A stretch of DNA of 64,000 bases, from the NCBI GenBank assembly GCA_013398175.1, contig VZRZ01002579.1:1161895-1225894 (forward strand), written 5' to 3'. The position numbers and the translations under genes are program-made. How positions within the stretch are numbered: the stretch's first letter is position 1; the number at the start of each line of letters is the position of its first letter. Positions 37,923 to 50,200 of the stretch are shown here, piece by piece. Origin of the DNA: Climacteris rufus (lineage: Eukaryota > Chordata > Aves > Passeriformes > Climacteridae). Below the pieces are notes generated by a model. It searched no databases. It was not told where the DNA came from and saw only the letters and a list, made by a program, of their open reading frames with translations.

Positions 37923-37958
37923 CTTTCTGACGGGTGTCATCTTTCTGATGGGTGTCAT
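37923..37958. repeat. Two-copy 18-bp tandem repeat
   Basis: CTTTCTGACGGGTGTCAT is followed directly by CTTTCTGATGGGTGTCAT, one mismatch. Confidence 0.95.
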
Positions 37959-40900
37959 CTTAGACTAAATTAAAGGCTGCACTTGTTTTTTTTCATTAGA
38001 TATTTCTGGTTAATTTCATTTCATACTTTTTCACCTCAATTTCACCTTCAAGAAGCTAATATTGAGTTAATAAGACTTTTTATAAAGGCTGATAGTGCTA
38101 ATATATGCATGTAGTTGTACTTATGTATGTATTCCTCTCCCACACAAAAATATCCATAGAGAACATTATAGGGTTGTGGGACTGGATAAAATCTCTTTCA
38201 GAATCCTGTTAAGGAAACTGTAGTGAACTATCCCAGTATGGGACATGGATTTCTTTTCTGTGGTAGGATCCGCCTCAAAAGGTTTTGAAGTTCTGGATGC
38301 TTTTGAAGCATGAAGAATAAGGCTGTTGGCATAGCATCTTTGCTTTAGCCATCAGTTCCTAACAGTACACTTCTCGGGAGTTACACTGCAGTTGAATTCC
38401 CTGAGCAGAGATTGTCCCAGGGACTCTTGGAAGGGAGACTGGAAATTAATGTCAGTGGAAGACTTTCAAAAGGGAAAGAGATCATATAGCTATATTTCCA
38501 GATTAAGGTAAAAGCTAACAGACTTCCAAAATAGCAGAAGTTTTGTAGAGTTGTATGTATCTACTCATTAGGTTCTACGGATTTCAGAAATGCTGCATTC
38601 ATGGATGTGAACATCATTCTGTGCCTGTTACTGATCATATGATTATTTGACATTAACAAAATCGCTTATATATTCTTAGTCTTTTATTGTGTTGTGACCA
38701 GTAAAATATTGACTACAAAAACTGTTGAAAGAGAGATGCATCATCAGAGTCCTGACAGACAGCTGTGTTTCAGGTTTCCCTGTGTTGTCCTGGCAGGAAC
38801 ATTCGTGTTTTCCTAGACATAAGGCTGTTGAACTGCCATGACATCTGCCTTCTCACCCTCTCTTAATCCTAAACTAGTACTTGTATCATAGGGACAGATG
38901 ATGGGGCCAGATTCTATCATCACTGATAACTACAGTCTTCACTGCAATTAGAAGTTAACTGGGGCACAAAACAATACTAATGAGGTCAGACAGGATGGTT
39001 TTATAATAGACATTGAACTGTAATGGTTTTGGTAGATTCATGTACTATATTGTTACTGACACATGGCATTCTTACTATAGTTGAAGCTCAAGTGATTTTA
39101 GAAAGAGGACCTGTAATACCTGTACACTGGTTGATAATATTCCTTTAATTTTTTTTTTTAGTCTTCCACAAGATGATTTTGTCAATCTCTGAATTGAGTA
39201 CTTCAAAACATACATTTTCTCTCTGACTTCTCCCAGAGAGACCAAGCTTGTAGTTCAGTACTTTAACTTTCTCATTTGGCATGCTGTAAATACATTCCAT
39301 TGTCATTGAACAAATGCTCATCCTGAGCAACTATCCACAAATATGTTATCATAGAAACTGCAGAAACTGGGTAGCAATCTAAGGCTATAGTACTATTTCC
39401 TACAGCTTGGAGCATCAATAGTCAGCAAAGGAACATAGATATTTTATAGCACCTGATACTTCTTAGTTGTAAAGTAGTTTTAGGGGTGTATTGCAATTAG
39501 TATCTAATCACTATAAACTGGATAAAAGCCATGTTTTTTATAAATCTTTTTTTCTATCTATTAGGATGATTTTTTGTGGTGTGGGTATCTTCTAGATTTT
39601 ACGTGGAAGGATACCATTTTGTAGTGAATCAAAACAGAACAAGCTCACAGTTCTGTTCCAGACTTCCTTCATATCTGACAGGAAGATGAATAAATAAAAC
39701 TGATTTCCTTCCACATAAAAACAATACTTTTTTCTCAGTGTTCTTTATTCCTTTATTTATGTTACAGTCTGTTGTGTTTTAGAAGGACTGTAAAGACATT
39801 AGGAGATTCAACTATGAAGCTCTTTCCTTGAAGGTTCCCTGTAATGCTCAAATTCAGCAAACTAGCATGAGGAACTCCTCCCCTATCACCATTTTCCTCA
39901 CCAATTCATGTAATTCCTCACTCTTCTTCTTTTACTAAAAGTAAAGTCACATGGTTGCCAAACTGGTTTCTAAATGTCTATGAAAAAAATCACCTACTGG
40001 GTCAGAAGAGGTCAATTAACCTCCAAACCAAGATAAAGACCTCTATGGCTTTACTGCACACAAGCTGAACCTTTGTAATTCACCGAAGCTGAACACAGCA
40101 GTGTTTCAAAGTAGACAGTCAATACATTCTGTAACAGCATTTTACATGCAGAAAGCCCATCTCTCCAAGTCGGAGACAGAACTTGTGCATTTAGTCACAT
40201 AATCAACTTCTGCTGGATGGAAGACCAGATGTGTGATATGGGAGACGTGTCTGAGTGTCTTGACATTACGTTTTATACATATTTTCCATTACTTATGCAG
40301 GGGCTGAGTGAAGAGACTCAGAAACATACCTAGAATGAAAAACATTACAATCAACAAAAGTATAAACCTCACTATGTCTTCGTTGTGGATTTTCTTTTGA
40401 AGAAGTCCATCGTCACGTAACTTCCTATGGAAGTGTTCAGTTTGGGTTTTTTTGAAGTGTTCTGTTTGGGCTTTGTTTAATTAAAATATGGTATTATATC
40501 AGATAATCAAACCAGCTTGTCTAGGACAAGCTTCTAAGGGGGCCTGAGTGCTAGTCTAGTCAATTGAAATAATCTGTGTGCATGCTCATCAGGCATGTAG
40601 CCTGAACAACATGCTTTCATCTCCATATAGCTCAGAAAAGGGAGAGACTTGAGAGGGAAATTTAACAGATTTTTTGGTGTCAAGTTCAGAAAAGTTATGT
40701 CAAATTAAATGTGCTTGTCATATTGCATTGGTTTTGAAATACCAATTATACCTTTTGCAAAAGAAGACTCATGCTCTGTGTCAGATGACACTGGATAAGG
40801 ACTTTTCACAAAGATTTGATAAATGCACCATTTCTTGTAGGTGCTTTCATCAAAGCTGTGAATGCCCAGTTGATTACTGACTATATGTTGCCTAGGAATA

Positions 40901-41668
40901 GCAGAATTATATTTTTTAAAAATACATATGTATAATGACACTATTTTTGGGGAGGGGGAGCAGGAATCACCCTTGCGATCAGAAGTTGCCCCTGCCATTG
41001 TTCTTAGGGATTGCTCTCTGTACTAAAAGCTTTGCCATACTCAGAAATTACAGGAAGCAAAAATGGAGGAATAATATGTGAGAAAGACTTGACCATTGGA
41101 AAATGTTTTTAGTAGAATTACAGTATTATTTTGAACCTTCATTTAGGTACTTTGTTTTTTTTTCCTTTCCAGTCATTTTGAGTTGAATGTTTGCACTGTT
41201 GAACATTATTATTGTTGGTACTCTTGCCTCTCTTCTCTCCATATGACTCAAAATCATCAAAAGAGGGGCCTCTCTGTCTGGTTAACTTCTTGAAGATGTA
41301 GCAAAATGGTAAATTCTCTTGCAATGCTATTAGCGTTCTGTGTGTTCCTAGCATGTTTCACAGACATAACAGCATTTAGGTCTCTCATGTCCATATGGGA
41401 TCTGCTTTAATAAAGTCATAGCTTTGCTTGAATGTTCACACATACACTCAGCAATTATGTATTTGCTGTCCTTTGAATTGAAATCAACTTTGCATTCATC
41501 ATCCTACAATATGTAAAGCAAATATAACGGAATATTTATATGGTTTAGGGTTTTTTGGTTTTCAGGAATTAAACTCCTATGAGTAGTTCTTGATTAAATA
41601 TGTCATAAATGTCTTAAAAGTATAAGATAAATAGATTCAGGTGCTTTTTCCCCCCTTCACGTTGTAAT

Positions 41669-41702
41669 TGTGTGTGTGTGTGCGTGTGTGTGTGTGTGTG
41701 TA
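41669..41702. repeat. (TG)n microsatellite
   Basis: About 17 TG units with one interruption (TGCG). Confidence 0.97.
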
Positions 41703-43027
41703 TTTCTACTTATATATCTGAAAGTTTAATTTTCTCAAAAACCAAGATGCGCATATAAAAAACTTTGTAAAAGTGATTGTAGTGGAATGGAGTGTTTATT
41801 TTTAAACTAAATTCTTAAGGATATATTGACTGTAAATAAAAGACTATATTTTCCTCCTCAGTACTTTTGATCATTTTTCAATTGTCTTTTTTTGTATGCA
41901 AAATAGATTATTGTGATACTGTAGGTTTCGCTGAATAATTCTGTCAAAATAGCTTTTTTTCTTTACACTACTGATACAGTTAATATCCCAGGTTCAGTGT
42001 GCTTGTTAAAAAGGACACTCAATATTTATCAGATATGCAAGGAATTTGAATATCTACCTTACTGATGTCAATTTCTTGAAGGTACTTTTTGCGGGGGGTG
42101 CATCTGAAACAATTTGCACAGGCCTGAACATGCAGATTTCCTTTAGTTCTCATCCCCCTTTTGGCAACTTGTTGCATTTTCAGTAACTCAGACCATACTG
42201 CCCACAAAATCATAATAAAATAGTATCTCAAAGGTATATATGATCCATGTCTCCAGACATTAATATTTGTGTTCTGTTGTCTAAGGGGAAAAAAATCTAT
42301 AAATTGAATTAGAATTTTATCTATATTTTACTTTTATTTTATATTTTACTTCTAAAACTATATTGTTAATGTGAGAAACCTCACTAACATTACTGTATTT
42401 TTTTCCAATTGTTCTTTAGTCAGAGTAGAAAACAATTACAATTTAAGTAGAAAATTATGCTGTGATTTCATTCAGCAACTGACCATTCTGGGAAGTACAG
42501 AAATGGGAAGCAACTTCACTGGGATGCTCAGCAGCTCTCCAAAGATGTATATATTTTAGGCAGTTTTGAGTGTGTTTTTAGCATCACACATCCTGTAAAT
42601 TTAAAATTGAAAGACTGTGATGTGGCTTTAGGTGTTTCTGGAAACATTATTGATGTGTTTGTTTGAAAATCATTGTCCTTAGCCAAGCAGAGGTTGGAGT
42701 GATCATGTCAAGAAAGAGTAAGAGCAAATATATACTGTGGAGGACTTTGAAAATCACAACAGTCAGGTTAAAAGAGGGAGCTGGTGGAGAAACTCAACAA
42801 ATCTACAGCAGCATGATCAAACCAATGGATTTTGGGTTGAAAAGGTGTATATGTCATCACAGAAGAGATGGGAGAAGACAAAAATCTGAGCAAGGATTTC
42901 AGCTACATAGATGAATTGGAGATATATTGCCAAATAAAAATAACCACCACGGTGTAGACATTAACCAAATATGAAGAACTGTTTGCAATCAATTTTCTTT
43001 AGAAGGGAAGGGGACACATAGGAATTG

Positions 43028-43128
43028 GGACCAACCTGGTCTAGTGGAAGGTGTCCCTGCCCATGGCAGAGGTTGGAATGAGATGATCTTTAGGGTACCT
43101 TCCAACCCAAACTATTCTGTGATTCCAT
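43028..43128 (+). mobile_element. CR1 LINE, short 3' terminal fragment
   Basis: About 100 bp of the CR1 3' end: 'CCTGGTCTAGTGGAAGGTGT', 'CCCTGCCCATGGCAGAGGTT', 'TTCCAACCCAAACTATTCTG' + TGATTCC. It is heavily 5'-truncated and lies in the intergenic interval. Confidence 0.88.
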
Positions 43129-44313
43129 AAAGACATACTGGATGCCACAATGACGAGCACATTAGAAATATCTAGATAGGCACTGAGGAGTTAAGCAAGT
43201 ATTTAATTAGTTACATCATCTTAATTAAAAGTAGTTGAGCAAAGCAATCCAGCTTACATCTCTCTGTTCCTTCTCGTATTTGCTGTCTAGTTGCATGATC
43301 ATCTAAGACAAAAAAAAATGGTGTGCTGCTGAAAAGATGTACTTACTTGGAATCCTAGTATGCCAAGAGGTCAGATGACAGATTCTTCATCCACATTAAC
43401 AACTAATTTAGTTCATTTAGAACCTAAGTTTGGCCCTTGAGTCCAAAAGGAGTGTTGGAGCCTGAAGTTCTTGAACTTTCTTTATGCTTCTTTGAATGCA
43501 GGACTTTTTAAGCAACATACATGATCTACCAAAGATCAGTATTTGGCATAGACCTGTGCCTGTGTTATTCTGAGAGAAAAAAAGCACATTCAGGGAAGCA
43601 AATAAATCAGATAAAGTGAATTTATTTCCAAGAATAAGCCTGCATAATAACATGTTGAACAGAAATCCAAAATTTTAAGACCAATTTTGAAGGTCTAAAA
43701 TAAATGCCACTCCTCTGAACATACAAAGCTCTCATCAGACATAAATCTAATTTTCTATGCTGTGTATTTTTTTATTATTTTTTAATGTATTTCACGTCTG
43801 AGGTTATTGAAAATGTTACTTCATAAATAAAGAATTAATTTATTATATACTGATTTAAAATACTATAAATCAAATTTCTGCCTCTAATTAATAAGATACA
43901 AGCTATGCTATTGATACAGCAAAAGAAATTGATCCAGTCGTAGATCTAATATCTGTATTTCAGTAATATATAATGCAATTTTCATAAATCCATTGTTCAG
44001 AAAAGGACAGTTAATGTAAAATCAATAGTAAAAGCCAGAGAACTTAGTTATTCCAATAATTTGAAAGCAAATGAGCATTTGAATTGTGTTTGTCAGAAAA
44101 CTTTAATCAAAGCAAACTGGGGATTTCTATGTGTAACCTCTTTCATGAGACAAATCCCAAGGTCCTTTACAAAATAATGAAATTAGCAATGCAAATATTG
44201 ATGAATACACTAGGTCAAACAAAGCAGTCCTTGGTCTTGAGACAGCTACTACCGTGAGTCAACAAACCAAGGGATTCCAGATGCAAAAAAACTGCAAGCC
44301 CCAAAGCCAAATG

Positions 44314-44333
44314 GGTCTCCCAAATGGGAGACC
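44314..44333. repeat. Perfect inverted repeat, 8-bp GC-rich arms
   Basis: GGTCTCCC - AAAT - GGGAGACC, a stable small hairpin in otherwise AT-rich intergenic DNA. Confidence 0.9.
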
Positions 44334-45099
44334 TGCCTTTCAAGGCATGCTAGGTTTTTGGGAAGGATCAAAAAGTGTGTTCAAAAGAGTTTGCAAGTCT
44401 TGTTTTTGCTTTCTACATAATTGTTACATTTCATTGTGTCTATTTGCTCTAGGTTTTTTTGCTTCTTACAGACAATCTTTGACACACTCATGAATGTGCC
44501 AAATCTTTCCTGTAAGACAGTGGAGGAACAGGTGTATGGGCTTCAGAAGTTCCTGGGTTGCATACAGGTCATTTACTATATAGACTGGTGCTTAACAAAA
44601 TGCTGTTCTCACACAGGCAATGCCTGGGAAAATACTTGGGAAAAGTTAAGGTTTTCAAGTTTGGTCTTACAGTACTGTTTTATCTACCCCTGACAAGAGA
44701 AACTAAAGCTCCACAGATCACAGCTGAAGACAGGCTCAAAAGAAATGCGTGATGATTTAACTTTTACAACTTATTCTTTCTGAGTGAAACTTGTTTAGCC
44801 ATGCTGGGCCTTCATGAAAACCCTCTGCAGCTTCTTAAAAAGAATGTGAGGAGTGAGTGAGGAATAATATTTTCAGTCACAGTGTGTTATAAGTCTTCTA
44901 AGACTTCTTTTTTTTTTTTCCTTTTGCATTGTTTCCTCTTTGTAAATTTTTCTTCCTCTTTCTCCCTCCGTTTTTAAGAAACCATTGCTAGATTCATGTG
45001 CATTTATCCAGCTCCAACATTTGTTCATTGCTAATAATAAGATTTATTCAAATTGCAAATTCCAAGACTGCAATGATTAAGCCATTTGAAATTGCTCCA

Positions 45100-45310
45100 G
45101 TAATTGATCTCTAAATTTCTCAGCCAGATTGTTGGTCATACTTGTAAGTATTTGTGTTAGTACTTAAAAGTTTTCATTTCGGATTTAATTAGTCACAGAG
45201 TCAGGCACAAAAACCAACCATACAATTCATAATCAATCAACATAGTGTTAATCAACTAATGAGAATTCTACAATTATGTAATTAGCTGAGCAGTAAAACT
45301 CGAAATCAAA
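45100..45310. promoter_or_regulatory. Candidate enhancer rich in homeodomain motifs
   Basis: Unique intergenic sequence with TTTAATTAG (45184-45192), AATCAATCAA (45231-45240, PBX/HOX-like), ACTAATGAG and TAATTAG (45279-45285). It shows no tandem or transposon signature. It lies about 18.6 kb downstream of the GREM1 first exon. Function and conservation are unverified. Confidence 0.2.
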
Positions 45311-45965
45311 TTATTACAAAAAACTTAACCCACAAAAGGCCATATGCAATGGAGTTCCAAAGGACCATGTATGTGAGTCAAGGGAAACACTTTTAAATTT
45401 TGAGGTCTATATTTTTTCGTTTCCTTCTCTTATTAACCTCAAAAATGGAAACATTATGATGTTTTAAAGTTTTCTTTGCCAATCTCCCTTGCAGCATCTG
45501 TAGCAGTATTTTGGGCCATTGATTGGCTATGAATCAGACAAATGTGTTATGCCCCCTTTTTTTTTTTTACTTTAAGCATCTATGATTTCCATTGAAGTGT
45601 TGATAAAGGCTGACAGTGCTCATTTTATATGTGATTCAGAGCAGCCATAGCAATCCTGTCTTTGAGAAGTGTAATGGTGCAATGCAAATGTTCTGAAAAC
45701 GCTATGCATTCATTATAGGGTTTTAATTATAGATCACATTGCTATCCTTAGGACCTGAAGTTCAGTGATATTAAAGATTTGAAAGATCTTTAAATACATC
45801 AGAATTTTAAAGGAAGGCACAATGTGAGATCTATTCTCTCATTATTTCATAGAGAATGAATAAGAGGAGGCCAGGGCAGGAGAAGGAGAGGATGTTTCAC
45901 CATGTGAATTTTGTCCTCTCACAGATTTAAAGTCATCATCAGAAACTCTCATATAAAGATTTTCT

Positions 45966-45985
45966 TTATATATATATATATATAT
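45966..45985. repeat. (TA)n microsatellite
   Basis: Ten uninterrupted TA units. Confidence 0.95.
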
Positions 45986-46481
45986 CTTCCCCACCACACC
46001 ACTTGGATGATACATTCCAACTCTCCAAAATGGTGATGCAGATCCAGATAGGTTTCTGAGAGTGCTTCCTGCACACACTTCTGAAGTTGTCTTTATTGCT
46101 TACATACAATAGTATCTTTTTGGAGGTTTTCACAATATCACAAGAATACTTTTTTCTACTCATTGCTCTCTGTTGACACTGCCGTGGAAAGCAAGTTATA
46201 GGACCATGTGCTATGTCCCTATGACAAATACACCTTTAGATTTTTAAATAATTTTCCTATGTCTTCTGGTTTTAAGTGTCTTCTAAAATATCAAATGAAA
46301 TTGACCTGCAAGCCTATTGTGAAACTATTACATTAATAACAAACATGAAGGGAAAACAGTTTAGAAGCTAAGAAAATTGTTTAGATTCTTAAAAAGAGAA
46401 TAAGTTTCATAGGATCCTAGAGATCCTATTCAAAGTCAGGCAGATAATTGGGATATTTTCCAAAAGCAAGAATCAGTGTAA

Positions 46482-46506
46482 ACTTGTATCACATTGTGAT
46501 ACAAGT
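46482..46506. repeat. Perfect inverted repeat, 11-bp arms, 3-base loop
   Basis: ACTTGTATCAC - ATT - GTGATACAAGT. Arms pair perfectly with a tight loop. No flanking element was identified. Confidence 0.9.
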
Positions 46507-46859
46507 ATGTCCTTTCCTTAATACAGCATTAAATATCTGAGAATCATTCACCTTACTTTAGCAGAGTTTTTGAGAGAACAGGGGCAAAGACAATATTAAT
46601 TTTTAAGTAATATGAGCACAAGAAATCTGATGCCAAACTGCCCTTTTTTGCTCCTGGGATGATTTTGAGCTAATTCCCAAGGCATCTTTCTGAAAATGTA
46701 TCCTTTGGACTAAAAAAACAAAAAGGCAAAACCCTTTCTCTTGGACCCTACTGTTTTAGTTCCCTGTATGTATCTTCTGGTTTGATTTAGGAATGTGATG
46801 CTTGGTTCCCATGTGCATTGTTGTTGTAGTATTTACTTTGGAAGGAAAAGTGAGTATAC

Positions 46860-47290
46860 GGTTCACGCCTTAACCTTGTCAAGCTTTCCCCTTACCAATG
46901 TGAACTGACACCATACAAATTCTGAAAGGAAAGGCCACAGCCAAAATTAATCATAAACATTAACCATAAAATATTACTTTTGACCCTACCAAGGGGCAGA
47001 CCTCTAGGAATAACATCCTGCTCCTTAAGAAAATAACATCCCTCTCCAACCGAGAGGTGCAGATGATCTCGTCTGTGCACGACAGACATGCTGACCCGTG
47101 CCTCGGGCTGTAACATCCGATCTCAGCTCAGGGTAATTTGCACTCCAGGCCTTACCTTATGGAAGTCAAACACAGTCCTACATACAGGCTTTGGCAACTT
47201 GCATCTTCTGCATGAAACCGGTTCGATCTGAGGTTGTGCTGTAAGGTTAGGGTTTTATGCAAAGCCAAACAGACTCAGGCTGAAGCTGAA
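46860..47290. other. Unclassified CpG-containing stretch, possible old LTR
   Basis: This stretch carries more CpG (for example near 47050-47125 and 47218-47226) than the surrounding intergenic DNA and has a 74-codon - strand open frame. I could not assign termini, a target duplication or a repeat family. Decayed transposon is the likeliest reading. Confidence 0.3.
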
Positions 47291-50200
47291 AAATTGAGAG
47301 CTGCCACCCCAGGTACCAGGCTGTTTTGACCTGAATGAATACTGTAGGTATACACTTCAAAACAGTCACCAACAATGAGCCCTGAGGGAAGGCTACAGTC
47401 TGTAGCTCCTTTGTAGCATTTCACTTTAATAGCCCCTCTGATTAGTTTATTCTTAGAGGCACAACCCTTAGATTGGAGAACCTATTTATGTAGCTATCAG
47501 GCAGTATGTTGTTCATCAGCAAATTGAATTAATTAAACCTCTGAAATCTGAAATCTTCAGAACCAAAACTAATTAGTATTGCCCAATACTAGTTTTACTT
47601 GGAAAAAAAATCATAAATCAAAGGAAAACTTACTTATTGTGAGTCACTGGAGATGAAAGTGCCTAAATCAAACAAAACCTGCAACATTGAAAGAAGCATT
47701 CCCTAAATATGCCTGAAAAATCTGGCATGTAGTAATAAACCACGTTACTTCCCAGGACATGTTGGTTTTACTGGCACTGATAGAGATTTCACAGCAAGCT
47801 GTTGAACTTGTGTCAAGGGTGCTCCGCAGATGTATTTCTGATATTGCAGATGTCCCTTAATTCAATCCCTTGCCAGCAAGAACAAGATGCAACACCCCAC
47901 TTTCCAGGGGCTCCCTTCAGCATAAATTCCTCAGTGTCCCCTCACCCAGTGATTTTGGTCTTCCTTTTCTCAACATGTCAGCCCCAGACAGAAACTGAGC
48001 TGCTGTTGGGACTGATAGGTTAAATGGGAAGAGAACTGGGAAGACAGGATGACACCATCCCTAAATGTTGGTGCACTTATAATCATTACAGAAGATTAAA
48101 AGAAAATATCCCTGATAACGCTCATTTTTCCCCTGTGGGAGAAAGCAGAGTTTGTTTCATCCATTGACTAATACTAATTAAAGAATAAATGTCAAACTTT
48201 TGCAATAAAACTATTACTTATAACAATTTCACGAGATTAAAACTTCTCTGGGATTTCTATGCCACACTGAAGTACTGCTGTGCACCGTGAGTGAATGTGA
48301 CAGATTTTATAGAGATGGTAGAGATTATTGCTGTGTCATCTGCTGGATAAATGCCTTGAAGTAAAAGAATATTTTCACAGGAATTGGCCTGTGCTTGATT
48401 TGTGCTTGCATGGTCTATTTATATCTAACAAATATTAACTGTACTCTATGCAGATGGCTTACTTCTGACAACACAGTACAGACTGAGTGCACTCCTTTCA
48501 CACTAATGCCAATACATCTCTCCTGTTATTAGTAAGCTATTTATACACATTCTGACAGCAGACTAGACCTCATCTTTGAGATCAGTACCTGACGCTCATA
48601 TTTCTTTGCTCTTGCCCTCTGTTTCTTTTCGCCATCTATCACACTGACTCTTACTTCCTATCCTCTCCTGTGAAATAGACACTACCTTCGTTTTTCACCA
48701 ACAGTAAAACAGATCAAGGTGGTTCCATGTGTTGGTAAAGATAAATGTCGAGGCTAAAATCTTTCCTTGTGTGGCTTCTATTAAATATCATTGTGTAACA
48801 TTTGTACACTTTTCAGCTATGATGCACAAAATCTAGTGTTGCAAAAGGTTTTCAGAGTGTCATACCATCACACCTTTTTTAGAAAACGAGTGCCTTTTTT
48901 AGGAAATCAGTTCTTCCACTTTGAAATCAAATACAATTTAAACCTCTCTATGTTTCGTGACTTAGCTGTCCAGTCTTTTCAAACAGCCCCTTCTCAAATG
49001 GCACAGGTGGTGTAACATGTCAAGGGGAGGATTGGCAAAATGTGCCTTGAAATTATGCAAACAGTATTTCAATGTAATAGTGACAAATAAAGATGTTTTT
49101 TCCTCTGGAGTTAAAGCAAATGTAAGGAAGAAAAGATGTGACGATGCATTTGAACAATTTTCATTGGAGGAGTCTTTTCCTTTACTCAGCTTTTCTCTTG
49201 AGGTGAGGTAACTGCAAGTCTTATCATAATTATGTGTCAGAAAGAGAACATGTATTTTTGGGTAACTGTGCATAATACTTTATCCCTGGTAATGAGCTAA
49301 AATATTTGGTTCTGAAGGAAGGATTTTTTTCTTTTGGCTTACAAAGGAGTTTATTGCAAGAACTAAACTTGGTGGTACAGGAGTAGGGAGCCTGCCGACT
49401 TCTGGTAGTCCATCAAGGCTGACAGCTTAAGAAGACCTGCCAGGGTAGCTGTGCTCTCAGCTGGCTGAGCGATGGCATTTTCATCACCAGACAAAGTTCA
49501 GAATTTCCTTCAGAGGAAAACTGACTGACTTTTTGAACTTTCAAACTACTGAGCTGAGCAGAGTGAAACCAATTTTGAGACTTCATCCATGAATCTAAGG
49601 GACAGATGGATCCGAACTATGCCAGAGAATTATGGTAAGACATTCAGCCTGCATTTTTTTTCTATTTATTTATTTTTGATCATTGTTCTTGCTCTGCTGT
49701 TTGTTCTGAGTCTCACTTGCTTTTCACCATTTCTCAGTAGTCGTGAATACACAAGATACTGCGTGAGAAACCTGAGACCACTTAAAAAGCAGCTGTAAGA
49801 TGACTTCAACTCACATTCACAGAGCAATGTCCTTGTTCTATCCACTTGTTCTATCCCCAATGAACATGGAGATCCAAACTGAAGGCAATTTGGACACCTC
49901 TTGGATGTTATAGCTCCCCAGAAGCTTTCACTGGTGTCCATTCACCAGAAGCTCTCCTTTAAGAAAGCATATTCTGTACAAAAAGAATCCTAAAAGCAAC
50001 TCCATGGTGAAATTAGAGATCTACATAGATTACACTTCTAATTCAAAGGAATGGGTTAGCTTAACTTTCAACTCCTGCTGTTTAATGTTGATTTAATATA
50101 TTGTCTTGACTTTTAATAAGGTTATTGAAAGATAAAAGCATATAAGGAGCTGTGCCACAGATGCGACAGTCAGAACTTCATATGCAAAATAAAAAGAGAC

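Noticed and set aside
49831..49857. Repeated CTTGTTCTATCC motif
   Set aside because: Only two short copies; too small to treat as more than local slippage.
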